Origin: Bacteroidales bacterium
GTDB lineage: Bacteria; Bacteroidota; Bacteroidia; Bacteroidales; Muribaculaceae
Reading direction: 5' to 3'
DNA length: 38,651 nucleotides
Assembly: GCA_004552485.1 (NCBI GenBank)
Contig: SFOH01000011.1
Span: 1-38,651, forward strand
A program made the position numbers and the translations under genes. The notes beneath the pieces are model-generated. The model was not told where the DNA came from and did not search any database. It saw nothing but the letters and a program-made list of their open reading frames with translations. Shown in pieces: positions 6,560-14,700 of the stretch (the stretch's first letter is position 1; each line of letters begins with the position of its first letter).

Positions 6560-9004
6560 TTAACGCACCACGGTCTTGGTGGCTTTGCCGTTCTGGACGC
6601 GGATGTAGATGCCGGGACGGAGCTGTGCGCCGGCGGGCATCTCCTGGCCGCTGAGGTTGAAGAAGCGTGCGGGTTCGGCGGTGGGGTTCTCCTCGGGGTC
6701 AACGCTGATGTTTTCCACGCCGGAGGTGTAGTCGTCCATGGTGGAGAACTTGGTGACGGCGCCGTCACGCACCAGATAGACGTCCATGAAGGGTCGTGTC
6801 TGGCCGGTGTTGGCGGCGTTCTTGAGGATGTAACCTATGCCGTCGCAGGCGGCGTTGCCGCTGACGCTGCGTGAGCTGATTCCGGTGCCGGAGGTGGAGA
6901 CGAGGGATGCGTTGCCGTAGTCGGAGACGTTGATGAGGCAGATGCCGGTGTTGGCGCCGTCAGAGGAGTTCTGAGGCATGGCCATGTAGTTTTGGTTGCC
7001 GTACTTGAAGTAGCCCACGCCGTAGGCGCCCTGGCCCAGTGCGGCGTCGGGGATGGCGCACCAGTCGGTCATGTTGTGGGAGTCGGCGTTGACGTAATAC
7101 TGGCGGCTCTGGTTCTGGCGCGAGTTGAAGCAGATGTAGTCGGAGTTGCCCGGCGAGGTATGCATGGTGAAGAGTTCGCCGAGTTTGCTGTACCAGCTGT
7201 AGTCGTTGTCGACCACGTTGATGTGTGTGGAGGAGGCGATGGCTCCGTTTTTGATGGTGTGGACGTTGTAGAACATCTTGCCGTTGGAGGCGGAGCCGTC
7301 GTAGGTGTTGATGGCGCAGACCACCATGCGGCCGTCGTTGATGGTGCCTCGGTAGCTCATGGCGTGGCCGGCGTTTGCGCGCAGCCAGTTGCCGGTCATG
7401 GGCGAGGAGCCGATTTCAACGGGATTGCCGGTGGGGAGGCCTTCGCTGTCGTTGGCCCAGCGGTACATGCGGGTGTAGCCGCGGGTCTGGCCGGCGTTGG
7501 CGGCTTCCTCGTCGGAGAACTGGTTGACGGTTTCGTTGGTGACCACCACCACATCGTCGGCGGTGAGGGCCATGTCGCCGATGTGTCGGGCGTTGCCGGC
7601 AATGAGACCGTTGAGGGAGAGGTTGCGGAGCACGCGTTTGTTGTGGGTGTCATAGACGATGATGACGGGGTTGGCGCCGCCGCCGCCGACAGCGAGGATG
7701 TAGAGGCGGTCGCGGCGGGCCACGACGCGTCGGGGCATGCGTCCGGAGATTTCGCTGACGGGCTGGTCAATGTATCGGGTGTAGAAGGTGTAGGAGTCCT
7801 GGGCTGAGAATCCGGCTTCGGCCACGGGGTCAGGATAGTCCACGGTGTTGCCGGAGGGGTCGGGGGGAGTGACGGGGTCCACGGGAGTGGAGGAGCCGGG
7901 GGACATCCACAGTTCGGGGTAGAGGGTCTTGGAGGAGGATACGGTGTAGGAGGCGGTGGTGTTCGCGTAGCCGCTCTTGACACATTCCACGGTGTAGGTG
8001 CCGGGCTCCACGTTGAAGACGAAGGCGCCGTTGTAATAGTTGTCGGTGGTGTACTCGGCCACGATGTTGCCGTTCTGGCGCAGGTAGACTTTGACGCCGT
8101 TCAGGGGCAGGTATTTGTCGTTGGTGGCGGTGTTGGGGTGGTAGAGGTCGTGTGAGAACTCCTTGCCGCTTTGGCGGATGATGCCATAGATGATGCCTTT
8201 GTGGTCCTTGGCGAAGCCGAAGTAGTCGGCTACGCCGCGGGCATAGGCGGTGCCTTCGACGCGGCAGACGTCCCAGTTCATGGCGCGGTGACGCGAGGGC
8301 TGGTAGGTGTGGAAATATCCCTCGGCCAGGAATCCGGGGGTGGCGTGGTGCATGACGCCGAGGCAGGCTAAGTAGCCGTTGCCCCAGTAGGGGGCCCAGC
8401 TGTTTTGGTTGAAACTGACCTCGCCGCGCAGGTTTTTGTTGGTCATGGAGTAGTGGGTCCACTTCTGATGGGTGTTCTCGTAGATGTGGCCCCAGGTGGC
8501 GTCGGCCATGTGCCACGAGTTGTTCTGCAGCGTGGTGCCGTCGTTGCCGGTCTTGCTGTCAAGGCCGTGGTATTCGAAGAAGGGGAAGTTGGTGTTGGTG
8601 GCTTCGGAGGCGGCGTTGGAGTGGATGGAGAGGAAGTAGTCGAAGTTGTTGTTCTGACACTCGGCGGCAATCTCCAGCAGGTCGCGGTCCTGGCCGGCGC
8701 CGTTCTTGACGCGGCTGAGCACGATGTTGTTGCTGAGGTTGCGGGCGCCGTTGGCGCGGTTGAAGGGGACGCCCATCTCGATGAGTTTCTCCATCATGCC
8801 GAATCCTTTCTGAAGGTTGGTGTTGGACTCATAGAAGGCGCAGGTGTCGGGGTAGGAATGGCCGATGACGTTCATGGCACGGTCGTTGCCGGTCCAGCCG
8901 CCGTGGCCGGGGTTGATGTAGACGCGCAGTTGGCTCGCGCTTTTGGCGGCGGCGGGGGCGCCGACGGCCAGCACGGCGAGGGTGGCGAGTAAGAGTTTTT
9001 TCAT
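6560..9004 (-). CDS. Secreted N-acetylmuramoyl-L-alanine amidase (Amidase_3) with T9SS C-terminal domain
   Basis: An 814-residue modular exported hydrolase. A signal peptide (1-20) is followed by an Amidase_3 domain (about 26-265) whose zinc ligands read His34 (NPGHGG), Glu59 (FYESN) and His128 (LSIHSNAA), with the catalytic Glu probably Glu228 (FLAEGYFHTY). This fold cuts the amide bond between muramic acid and the stem peptide. A carboxypeptidase-regulatory-like beta domain follows (about 275-375), then a Pro-rich linker. A long beta-rich region (about 400-740) resembles propeller-like DUF4623-type sequences, but that match is tentative. The last ~65 residues have the T9SS sorting pattern (FFNLSGQEM, LRPGIYIRV, KTVVR). 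It has its own promoter and heads an operon with the propeller protein downstream. The large beta region suggests substrate or surface binding beyond peptidoglycan. Confidence 0.88.
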   Translation of the reverse strand: MKKLLLATLAVLAVGAPAAAKSASQLRVYINPGHGGWTGNDRAMNVIGHSYPDTCAFYESNTNLQKGFGMMEKLIEMGVPFNRANGARNLSNNIVLSRVKNGAGQDRDLLEIAAECQNNNFDYFLSIHSNAASEATNTNFPFFEYHGLDSKTGNDGTTLQNNSWHMADATWGHIYENTHQKWTHYSMTNKNLRGEVSFNQNSWAPYWGNGYLACLGVMHHATPGFLAEGYFHTYQPSRHRAMNWDVCRVEGTAYARGVADYFGFAKDHKGIIYGIIRQSGKEFSHDLYHPNTATNDKYLPLNGVKVYLRQNGNIVAEYTTDNYYNGAFVFNVEPGTYTVECVKSGYANTTASYTVSSSKTLYPELWMSPGSSTPVDPVTPPDPSGNTVDYPDPVAEAGFSAQDSYTFYTRYIDQPVSEISGRMPRRVVARRDRLYILAVGGGGANPVIIVYDTHNKRVLRNLSLNGLIAGNARHIGDMALTADDVVVVTNETVNQFSDEEAANAGQTRGYTRMYRWANDSEGLPTGNPVEIGSSPMTGNWLRANAGHAMSYRGTINDGRMVVCAINTYDGSASNGKMFYNVHTIKNGAIASSTHINVVDNDYSWYSKLGELFTMHTSPGNSDYICFNSRQNQSRQYYVNADSHNMTDWCAIPDAALGQGAYGVGYFKYGNQNYMAMPQNSSDGANTGICLINVSDYGNASLVSTSGTGISSRSVSGNAACDGIGYILKNAANTGQTRPFMDVYLVRDGAVTKFSTMDDYTSGVENISVDPEENPTAEPARFFNLSGQEMPAGAQLRPGIYIRVQNGKATKTVVR

Positions 9005-9069
9005 TGGTGTTTTGTATGGGCTATTGGATTATTGATTGATTTTCAGGTGTTTAAGATTGTTCCGGCTGC

Positions 9070-9077
9070 AAAACTAC
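9070..9077 (-). promoter_or_regulatory. Promoter (-7) of the amidase operon
   Basis: On the minus strand TAGTTTTG is preceded, after a 20-base spacer, by TTTC (consensus TTTG). The resulting leader is about 60 bases. It is divergent from, and nearly overlaps, the promoter of the GH3-like gene. Confidence 0.65.
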
Positions 9078-9110
9078 AAATTTTTTGCGGAATTATGAAA
9101 CCTTTTTCGT

Positions 9111-9118
9111 AATTTTGG
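9111..9118 (+). promoter_or_regulatory. Promoter (-7) of the GH3-like gene
   Basis: TAATTTTG matches TAnnTTTG; the nearest TTTG (9085-9088) is 22 bases upstream, slightly long. The short leader this implies favours the ATG at 9143 over the upstream TTG at 9128. Confidence 0.6.
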
Positions 9119-9142
9119 GCGGATAAATTGCAAAATAATCTG

Positions 9143-10678
9143 ATGATAAACTTCACTCCCATAGCCCGGACGGTCATGAGCCGGCGTGTGCGTGCCTCGC
9201 AGCGGTGGAGCACTCTTGCGGGGCTGGAAGCGGCGCAGCGCCGCGTGCTGGCCATGCTCACGGAACGCGGCGCTGTCACGCTCTTCGGCCGCGAGAAAGG
9301 GCTCTGTGCTACAGACGATTACGAGGCGTTCCGGAGTATGCTGCCGGTGACGGCCTATCCCGAACTGCGGCCGTGGGTGATGCGCATGATTGCCGGCGAG
9401 CGCGACATTCTCTGGCCCGGCCTCTGCCGCCGCTTCGCCCAGAGTTCGGGCACGTCGGACGGCAAGAGCAAGTACATCCCCGTCACCGGCGACTCGCTGC
9501 GCCTCAACCACTATGCCGGCGCCGGCGATGCTGTGGCCCATTATCTGCACAATTATCCCGACTCGCGCATGTTCGCGGGCAAGGGCTTCATCCTCGGCGG
9601 CAGCTTCGCCAACGAGCTTGACCTTGCGCCGGGCGTGAGGGTGGGGGACCTGTCGGCAAACCTCATCGAGGGTGTCAGCCCGCTGGTCAATCTCTTCCGC
9701 GTGCCCCCGAAGGAGGTGGCGCTGATGAAGGACTGGACCGAGAAGGTGCCGGCGCTGGTCGAGGCCTCGTGCCGCGAGAATGTCACGAACATCTCGGGCG
9801 TGCCGTCGTGGTTCCGCACGGTCATCAAGGAGGTGATTGCGGCACGCGGCGCACGGACCATCCACGACGTGTGGCCCAACCTGGAGGTGTTCTTCCACGG
9901 CGGCATAAGCATGGAGCCGTATCGTGCTGAGTATGCGTCGCTTACGGCGCCGGGGAAGATGCGCTATGTGGAGACTTACAACGCCTCGGAGGGCTTCTTC
10001 GCCATTCAGGACGAGCGCGTGCAGTCCGAGCCGGGCGCCATGCTGCTGCTGCCCGACATCGGCGTCTTCTATGAGTTTGTGCCGTTGAGCGAATGTGAGG
10101 ACGAGCAGCCCGCCCACGCCGTCCCGGCCTGGCAGGTGGAGAGGGGGCGCGTCTACGCTCTGGTCATCACGGCGGCGAACGGCCTGTGGCGCTATCCCAT
10201 CGGCGACACGGTGCGCGTGGTCTCCGTCGAGCCGCTGCGCATTGTCATCGCCGGGCGCACGCGCCATTTCATCAACGCTTTCGGCGAGGAGGTGATGGTC
10301 TACAACACCGATGCGGCGCTCGCCCGCGCCTGCGAAGAGACGGGTGCCCGCGCGCTGAACTACACTGTCGCGCCGGTGTTCGCCGAGGGCGGCCGCCGCG
10401 GTCGCCATCAGTGGCTCATCGAGTGGGCCGCCGCGCCAGCGGACATGGCGGTGTTCGAAGAGGCGCTGGACCGCGCTCTTCAGTCGGAAAACTCTGATTA
10501 TCAGGCAAAACGTTCGGGCGGAATCTTCCTCGATCGCCTCACGGTGGCGACGCTCGCGCCCGGCGCTTTCGACCGCTATCTTGCCTCGACGGGCAAGCTC
10601 GGCGGCCAGCGCAAGGTGCCGCGCCTCTCCAACTCACGCAGCGTGGTGGAGGCCATTCTGGCCCTCGAAAATCAATAG
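9143..10678 (+). CDS. GH3-like adenylate-forming (acyl-amido synthetase) family protein
   Basis: A 511-residue cytoplasmic protein of the GH3 family, in the adenylate-forming (ANL) superfamily. Plant GH3 enzymes adenylate jasmonate or auxin and join them to amino acids; bacterial members are common in Bacteroidetes but their substrates are largely unknown. Nucleotide-binding motifs are visible: motif I as SSGTSDGKSKYIPVT (about 99-113) and motif III as LWRYPIGDTVRV (about 350). The C-terminal lid domain contains the conserved FINAFGEEV stretch. The ATG at 9143 is preferred because the promoter lies just upstream. The gene converges on the nucleoside kinase and the two stop codons sit within a 7-base overlap, leaving no room for a terminator between them. 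No linked gene suggests a substrate. Confidence 0.88.
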   Translation: MINFTPIARTVMSRRVRASQRWSTLAGLEAAQRRVLAMLTERGAVTLFGREKGLCATDDYEAFRSMLPVTAYPELRPWVMRMIAGERDILWPGLCRRFAQSSGTSDGKSKYIPVTGDSLRLNHYAGAGDAVAHYLHNYPDSRMFAGKGFILGGSFANELDLAPGVRVGDLSANLIEGVSPLVNLFRVPPKEVALMKDWTEKVPALVEASCRENVTNISGVPSWFRTVIKEVIAARGARTIHDVWPNLEVFFHGGISMEPYRAEYASLTAPGKMRYVETYNASEGFFAIQDERVQSEPGAMLLLPDIGVFYEFVPLSECEDEQPAHAVPAWQVERGRVYALVITAANGLWRYPIGDTVRVVSVEPLRIVIAGRTRHFINAFGEEVMVYNTDAALARACEETGARALNYTVAPVFAEGGRRGRHQWLIEWAAAPADMAVFEEALDRALQSENSDYQAKRSGGIFLDRLTVATLAPGAFDRYLASTGKLGGQRKVPRLSNSRSVVEAILALENQ

Positions 10679-12333
10679 TGGAAGGCGGAGCCGCCGAGGA
10701 ACTCGCGCAGCAGCGATGTCGGCGGAATCATCTCCATGGGGATGGGTCGGAACAGGCCGAGGAACTTGCGCAGGCGGTAGGCCAGCGCATACTCGGGCTT
10801 GTCCGAGGGAACGTCGCGCAGAACGTTGTCGGCGAAGTCGCGCATCACGCCCATCTCGAAGATGAGCGACGAGTTGAACGTGGCGTCGGCGTATTCCTGG
10901 AAGGGGTAGATCCATTTTTCCTCGCCGCGGCGCACGCTGGGCCAGCGCTGGAGTGTCTCTAACGCGCTGGTGCGGCGGTATTTATAGTCGCGGACGATGC
11001 GGCGCAGCAGGCGGTTGTCGGTGGTGGGCACCCAGTTGTGGTGGTCGATGGCCAGGGTGGTCAGCGCCGACACGTAGATGCGGAATTTCACGTGGTCGGG
11101 GATGGCGGGCAGCAGCTCGGGATTCAGGCCGTGGATGCCTTCGAGGATGAGGACGTCGCCCTCGCCGAGGTGAACCTTGATGGTCTTGGCGATGCGTCGG
11201 CCAAGGTCGAACGAATAGATGGGCGTGGCAACTTCCTTGCCGGCGAGGATGTTCTTGACATCGTCCGTAAGGCGCTGGAGGTCAAGAGCGTAGATGCTTT
11301 CGTAGTCTATCTCGCCGTGCTCGTCGAGGGGGCGCTGGTCGATGTTGAGATAGTAGTTGTCGAGCGAGATGGTGACCGGGCGCAGGAAGTTGGTCATGAG
11401 CTGCACGGCAAGGCGTTTGGTGGTGGTGGTCTTACCCGACGACGACGGGCCGGCAACGAGGATCACGCGCGCGCCGCCGTTGTGATAGCGCTCGGTGATC
11501 TGGTCGGCCAGCGAGGAGATGTCCTTGTTGTGGAGGGCCTCGGCAACGTTGATGAGCTGGGTGGTCTTGTTGGCCTCGACGGCCTCGTTGAGCTCGCCTA
11601 CGGTGCTGACTCCCACGATTTTATTGAAGATCATGTTCTTGTGGAAGGCCTTGAACATCTTGTGCTGGCAGACGTATTCGGCGGGCTTGGAGCGGTCTTT
11701 ATCTGAGACTGCGCTGAGCAGGTATCCGTCCTCGTACTGTATGAGGCTGAAAACGGGGAGATAGCCGGTCGAGGGGGCGAGGCAGCCGTAGTAGGTGTCG
11801 GCCAGGTTGCCGAGGGTGTAGTAGACGGTGTAGAGGTCGTGGATGGTCTTCAGCAGGCGCACTTTGTCGGTGAGGCCCTGGCGGGTGAAGATTTCGCAGA
11901 CCTCGGTGGTGCGGCCTTCGTGGCGGTGGAAGGGGAGGTCTTCTTTGACAAGGAGGTGCATCTCCTCTATAATGCGGTCGATCGAGACGTCGTCGACGTT
12001 TTCGATGCGGCAGAAGTATCCGTTGCTGATCGAATGCTCGATGCGGATGCTGCCCTGGGGGTAGAGTTTGTTGACGGCGTAATAGAGCATCATGCACAGC
12101 GAGCGCACGTAGGTGCGGCGGCCGCTGGGAGAGTCAACATCCAGGAACTCAATGTCTTTCGATGCGTAGATGGGGAATGAGAGGGGCTCGTTTTTGTTGT
12201 TGACATGTGCGCAGATGGGTTTGAAGCCCAGCTCGCTGCTGAGGCTTTCGGCCACGTCGCCGACGGTTGAACCGCCTTCAATCTCTATGAAACGCTTGAG
12301 GTTGGTGATGTAAACTTTGATGGTTGAGCTCAT
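10672..12333 (-). CDS. TGS-domain nucleoside (uridine-like) kinase
   Basis: A 553-residue cytoplasmic protein combining an N-terminal TGS-like domain (residues 1-65) and a threonyl-tRNA-synthetase-like second additional domain (about 70-240) with a C-terminal phosphoribulokinase/uridine kinase domain. The kinase part has a clear Walker A loop GPSSSGKTTTTKR near residues 292-304, the SLDNYYLN segment typical of uridine kinases, and a Walker-B-like region DVLILEGIHGLNP. This long architecture is well known in Bacteroidetes and Thermotoga and is annotated as nucleoside kinase; the substrate is inferred as uridine or cytidine. It is the last gene of a probable operon after two glycosyltransferases (36-base gap). 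Its stop codon overlaps the end of the convergent GH3-like gene. Confidence 0.88.
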   Translation of the reverse strand: MSSTIKVYITNLKRFIEIEGGSTVGDVAESLSSELGFKPICAHVNNKNEPLSFPIYASKDIEFLDVDSPSGRRTYVRSLCMMLYYAVNKLYPQGSIRIEHSISNGYFCRIENVDDVSIDRIIEEMHLLVKEDLPFHRHEGRTTEVCEIFTRQGLTDKVRLLKTIHDLYTVYYTLGNLADTYYGCLAPSTGYLPVFSLIQYEDGYLLSAVSDKDRSKPAEYVCQHKMFKAFHKNMIFNKIVGVSTVGELNEAVEANKTTQLINVAEALHNKDISSLADQITERYHNGGARVILVAGPSSSGKTTTTKRLAVQLMTNFLRPVTISLDNYYLNIDQRPLDEHGEIDYESIYALDLQRLTDDVKNILAGKEVATPIYSFDLGRRIAKTIKVHLGEGDVLILEGIHGLNPELLPAIPDHVKFRIYVSALTTLAIDHHNWVPTTDNRLLRRIVRDYKYRRTSALETLQRWPSVRRGEEKWIYPFQEYADATFNSSLIFEMGVMRDFADNVLRDVPSDKPEYALAYRLRKFLGLFRPIPMEMIPPTSLLREFLGGSAFHY

Positions 12334-12369
12334 GGGTGTCTGTTGCTTTGCGGGTTGATATAGAGGATG

Positions 12370-13341
12370 TTAGATATTGCTTTGGTTGTGAGATTCGGAG
12401 CGCAGGGTGTTGAGCAGTGCCGTCCATTTTTCTGCGGCGACGGCCGGTGTGAAGCGCGCGTTGTAGTCGGCAAGGGCGTCGGCGCTCATTTGCGTGAGGA
12501 GGGCGGGGTCGGCGGCGATGGCGGTGAGCTTCTCGGCAAAGTCGGGCGCCGTGCTGTCGAGGACGGGGACGCCGGCGGCGAGGAGCTGCAAATGTTCGCG
12601 CGTGGGGATATGCGAGGTGGCGATGGCCACGTCGGTGCTGGCAATTGCTTCAGTGTCAGTGTATTCCTTGCCGTGCCAGGTGATGTCGAGGCCGTCCATG
12701 TAGCGGGCGCCGCGGACGACGGGCATCACGAAGCGGGCTGAGCCGGTGCCGTAGACGTGGACGGCATAGGCCTGCGGCGCTGTCGTGTGAACGGCGTTCA
12801 CCAATGCGTCGAGGCGTTCGGCCTCGTTTATGGCGCCGAGCCAGCTGATGCGCAACTTCTTCGGGGCTTTCGCGGGCTCTTTTCCAAGTTCTTTTTCTGT
12901 GTCTTCGCTGTCTTTGCTATTTTGCTCAGCAGCCCACGCTGAAGGTTCAATGACGAATATTTTCTCGTTGGGAACGGCGACGCGCTCTTTGTCGGCCTCT
13001 GTGGGCACGACGAGGGCGTCGATGGACGAAAGCAGGCTTTTTGTGAGCTTCTCAGTCAAATAGTCCTCCGTCGCCGGCACATATATTATAAGGGGTCGGC
13101 GCCCGCCGCGGCCCGTGAGTTTGCCGGCGTCGGCGGCGCCGACGAGGTCTTTGCGGCGGTGGCAGACGATGGCATCGGCGTCATGCTCTTTGAGGACGGC
13201 GGCAATGCGCAGCGAGGTGAACGAGCTCACGGCCGATGCGTCAACTCTCAGACACTCAACGCCATGCCGCTGTTGCAGCTCTTGGCTGACGCACTCCGCG
13301 AGGGTGGGCGTTTCTTTGGCGTGGATGTCTATAATGATCAT
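12370..13341 (-). CDS. Glycosyltransferase, GT4/GT1-like
   Basis: A 323-residue protein with the two-domain GT-B pattern. The N-terminal half carries Rossmann-like segments (IIYVPATEDYLTEKL, IDALVVPTEADKERV). A charged low-complexity linker rich in Lys and Glu (about 138-160) leads to the C-terminal domain: LRISWLGAINEAERLDALVNAV, then VHVYGTGS and the sugar-nucleotide-binding region ending TREHLQLLAAGVPVLDS, which resembles the E-x7-E motif of GT4 enzymes. It probably acts at the cytoplasmic face of the inner membrane in LPS or glycan assembly. It starts 12 bases after the GT2 gene, so the two are translated from one message; the pair probably act on the same polymer. Shorter than typical GT4 enzymes (about 370), with a reduced N-terminal domain. 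The sugar donor cannot be read from sequence. Confidence 0.8.
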   Translation of the reverse strand: MIIIDIHAKETPTLAECVSQELQQRHGVECLRVDASAVSSFTSLRIAAVLKEHDADAIVCHRRKDLVGAADAGKLTGRGGRRPLIIYVPATEDYLTEKLTKSLLSSIDALVVPTEADKERVAVPNEKIFVIEPSAWAAEQNSKDSEDTEKELGKEPAKAPKKLRISWLGAINEAERLDALVNAVHTTAPQAYAVHVYGTGSARFVMPVVRGARYMDGLDITWHGKEYTDTEAIASTDVAIATSHIPTREHLQLLAAGVPVLDSTAPDFAEKLTAIAADPALLTQMSADALADYNARFTPAVAAEKWTALLNTLRSESHNQSNI

Positions 13342-13353
13342 GGCGTGGGGCGA

Positions 13354-14103
13354 TTAGCTTTTCTTTCGTCGCAACTGGCGGTAGGCGTCGCGGACGGCCC
13401 GTGCTTCGGTGCGGGCGATGGTGAGGCCGATGGCGCCATCGAGGAAGCCGCGGTTGCTGAAATATTGTTTACAGAATTTTTTCACGCCCTTCAGAGCCGG
13501 GGTCATGGCGCCCACGGAGTCTTCCGGCGCGTTTCCGGCGGCGATAGAGGCTTTGTGGAGCTCTTTGCTGTACAGCTCATCCATGTCGGCGGCGCGATGG
13601 TGCATGAGGCGGCCGCCGAGCATCTGAGGCTGGAGCGAGGTGGGGAAGGTGAGGCGTTCGCCGACATCGTCGAGGTTCCACTGGGCATAACGCTTGTTGA
13701 AGAGGCGTATGGGGGTCTTCACGCCCTCGCCGGTGTGCACCTTGCGGCCCATGATGTAAACGTCTGTGGGCATGGCATATACGCGGTGCTCGAAGCCTTT
13801 CTGCTTGATGGCGAGGATGGCATCGGCAAGCTCGGCGGACAGGCGTTCGTCGGCGTCGATGGAGATGACGAAGTTGTTGGAGGTGAGGGATGTTGCGAAC
13901 TGGCGCTGGATGCCGTAGCCGTTGAAGGGGCGCACGTAGACGCGGCAGCCGGCGCGGCGGCAGATCTCGGCGGTGTCGTCGGTGCTGCCGGAGTCGACGA
14001 CCACAATCTCGTCCACAAGGCTGCCGATGCGCAGCGAGTCAAGGCACTCGCTGATGCGCGTGGCCTCGTTGTAGGTGATAATGGTTGCCGAGATATATTC
14101 CAT
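13354..14103 (-). CDS. Glycosyltransferase family 2, WaaE/KdtX-like
   Basis: A 249-residue GT-A enzyme. Signatures: ISATIITYNEATRISECLDSL at the N-terminus (nucleotide binding), VDEIVVVDSGSTDDT, and the metal-binding stretch ISIDADERLS (Asp-x-Asp), all typical of the LPS core beta-glucosyltransferase WaaE/KdtX group. It probably adds a sugar to the LPS core or another lipid-linked glycan. I chose the ATG at 14103 because the family begins at this point and an AAGG-type sequence precedes it; a start at 14145 would add 14 residues of non-family sequence. It is the first gene of the GT2-GT4-kinase operon, with a -7 box about 105 bases upstream. Confidence 0.85.
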   Translation of the reverse strand: MEYISATIITYNEATRISECLDSLRIGSLVDEIVVVDSGSTDDTAEICRRAGCRVYVRPFNGYGIQRQFATSLTSNNFVISIDADERLSAELADAILAIKQKGFEHRVYAMPTDVYIMGRKVHTGEGVKTPIRLFNKRYAQWNLDDVGERLTFPTSLQPQMLGGRLMHHRAADMDELYSKELHKASIAAGNAPEDSVGAMTPALKGVKKFCKQYFSNRGFLDGAIGLTIARTEARAVRDAYRQLRRKKS

Positions 14104-14209
14104 CCTTAACGCTACGCTGAGTTGATATTTCCGGGGAGGCGCCATTGCAAGAGAACGGGTTCGGGAGTCGCCGCGAGGGAGTCCGGGAGGGCCTCCGGAA
14201 ATATTTGTG

Positions 14210-14217
14210 CAAAGTTA
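14210..14217 (-). promoter_or_regulatory. Promoter (-7) of the glycosyltransferase operon
   Basis: TAACTTTG on the minus strand matches TAnnTTTG; no clear -33 partner is present at the usual distance. It implies a leader of about 100 bases. Confidence 0.5.
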
Positions 14218-14626
14218 CGCCTTTTTTCTCAATTACTCATTGTGTATCATCGCTTTTTTTGGAGGCCATCGTCACATTTTTTTTATCGCGTTTCCGAGGG
14301 TGTGTCCGCGCGCAAAATTTTTCGGAACGAGTCGAACGGGGTGGGGTAGGGGAGAGGCCTCGTGCGCTTCGCTGATTTTTGAGCAAAATCGGGCTGATTT
14401 TTGTGGGTAATTGATCGGAATGAGAAATCGGACGGCGCTCTCGGGGGCTTAAAATTGAAGAATTAGCATCGTAACCTATTGTTAATTAGTGCGTAACCTG
14501 CAATTTCGCTATGTACAGCTATTTGGAGAATCTGGAAGGGAAGTGTTAATGATTGTTTAGAAATTTGTGCTGGATTGTTAATTATTGTTCAGGTATTATT
14601 TTGTTGGCGTTTTCCCGGATTTTTAC

Positions 14627-14634
14627 TAACTTTG
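14627..14634 (+). promoter_or_regulatory. Promoter (-7) of the ybeY-mnmG transcript
   Basis: TAACTTTG; the nearest TTTG (14600-14603) is 23 bases upstream, a little long. It lies between the longest possible ybeY start (14575) and the ATG at 14701 and so decides for the latter. Confidence 0.55.
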
Positions 14635-14700
14635 TGCTTTAATTGGCGGACGAGGGTCCGGCAAGGTCGCCTCCGTCTCGCCGCTGTCAATTTCTTCAGA

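Larger units (their letters stand above)
14104..14700. other. 597-base AT-rich gap between divergent GT2 and ybeY genes
   Basis: No gene is supported here; three overlapping plus-strand frames near 14122-14410 have no family resemblance. The interval is noticeably richer in A/T than its surroundings, with T-runs around 14221-14282 and a series of TTAATT/TGTTAAT words between 14455 and 14600. It holds the divergent promoters for both neighbours. I looked for DnaA-box clusters and found none. Confidence 0.6.

Noticed and set aside
14220..14640. Replication origin (oriC)
   Set aside because: It is A/T-rich and near parS, but I found no cluster of TTATCCACA-like DnaA boxes and no dnaA gene.
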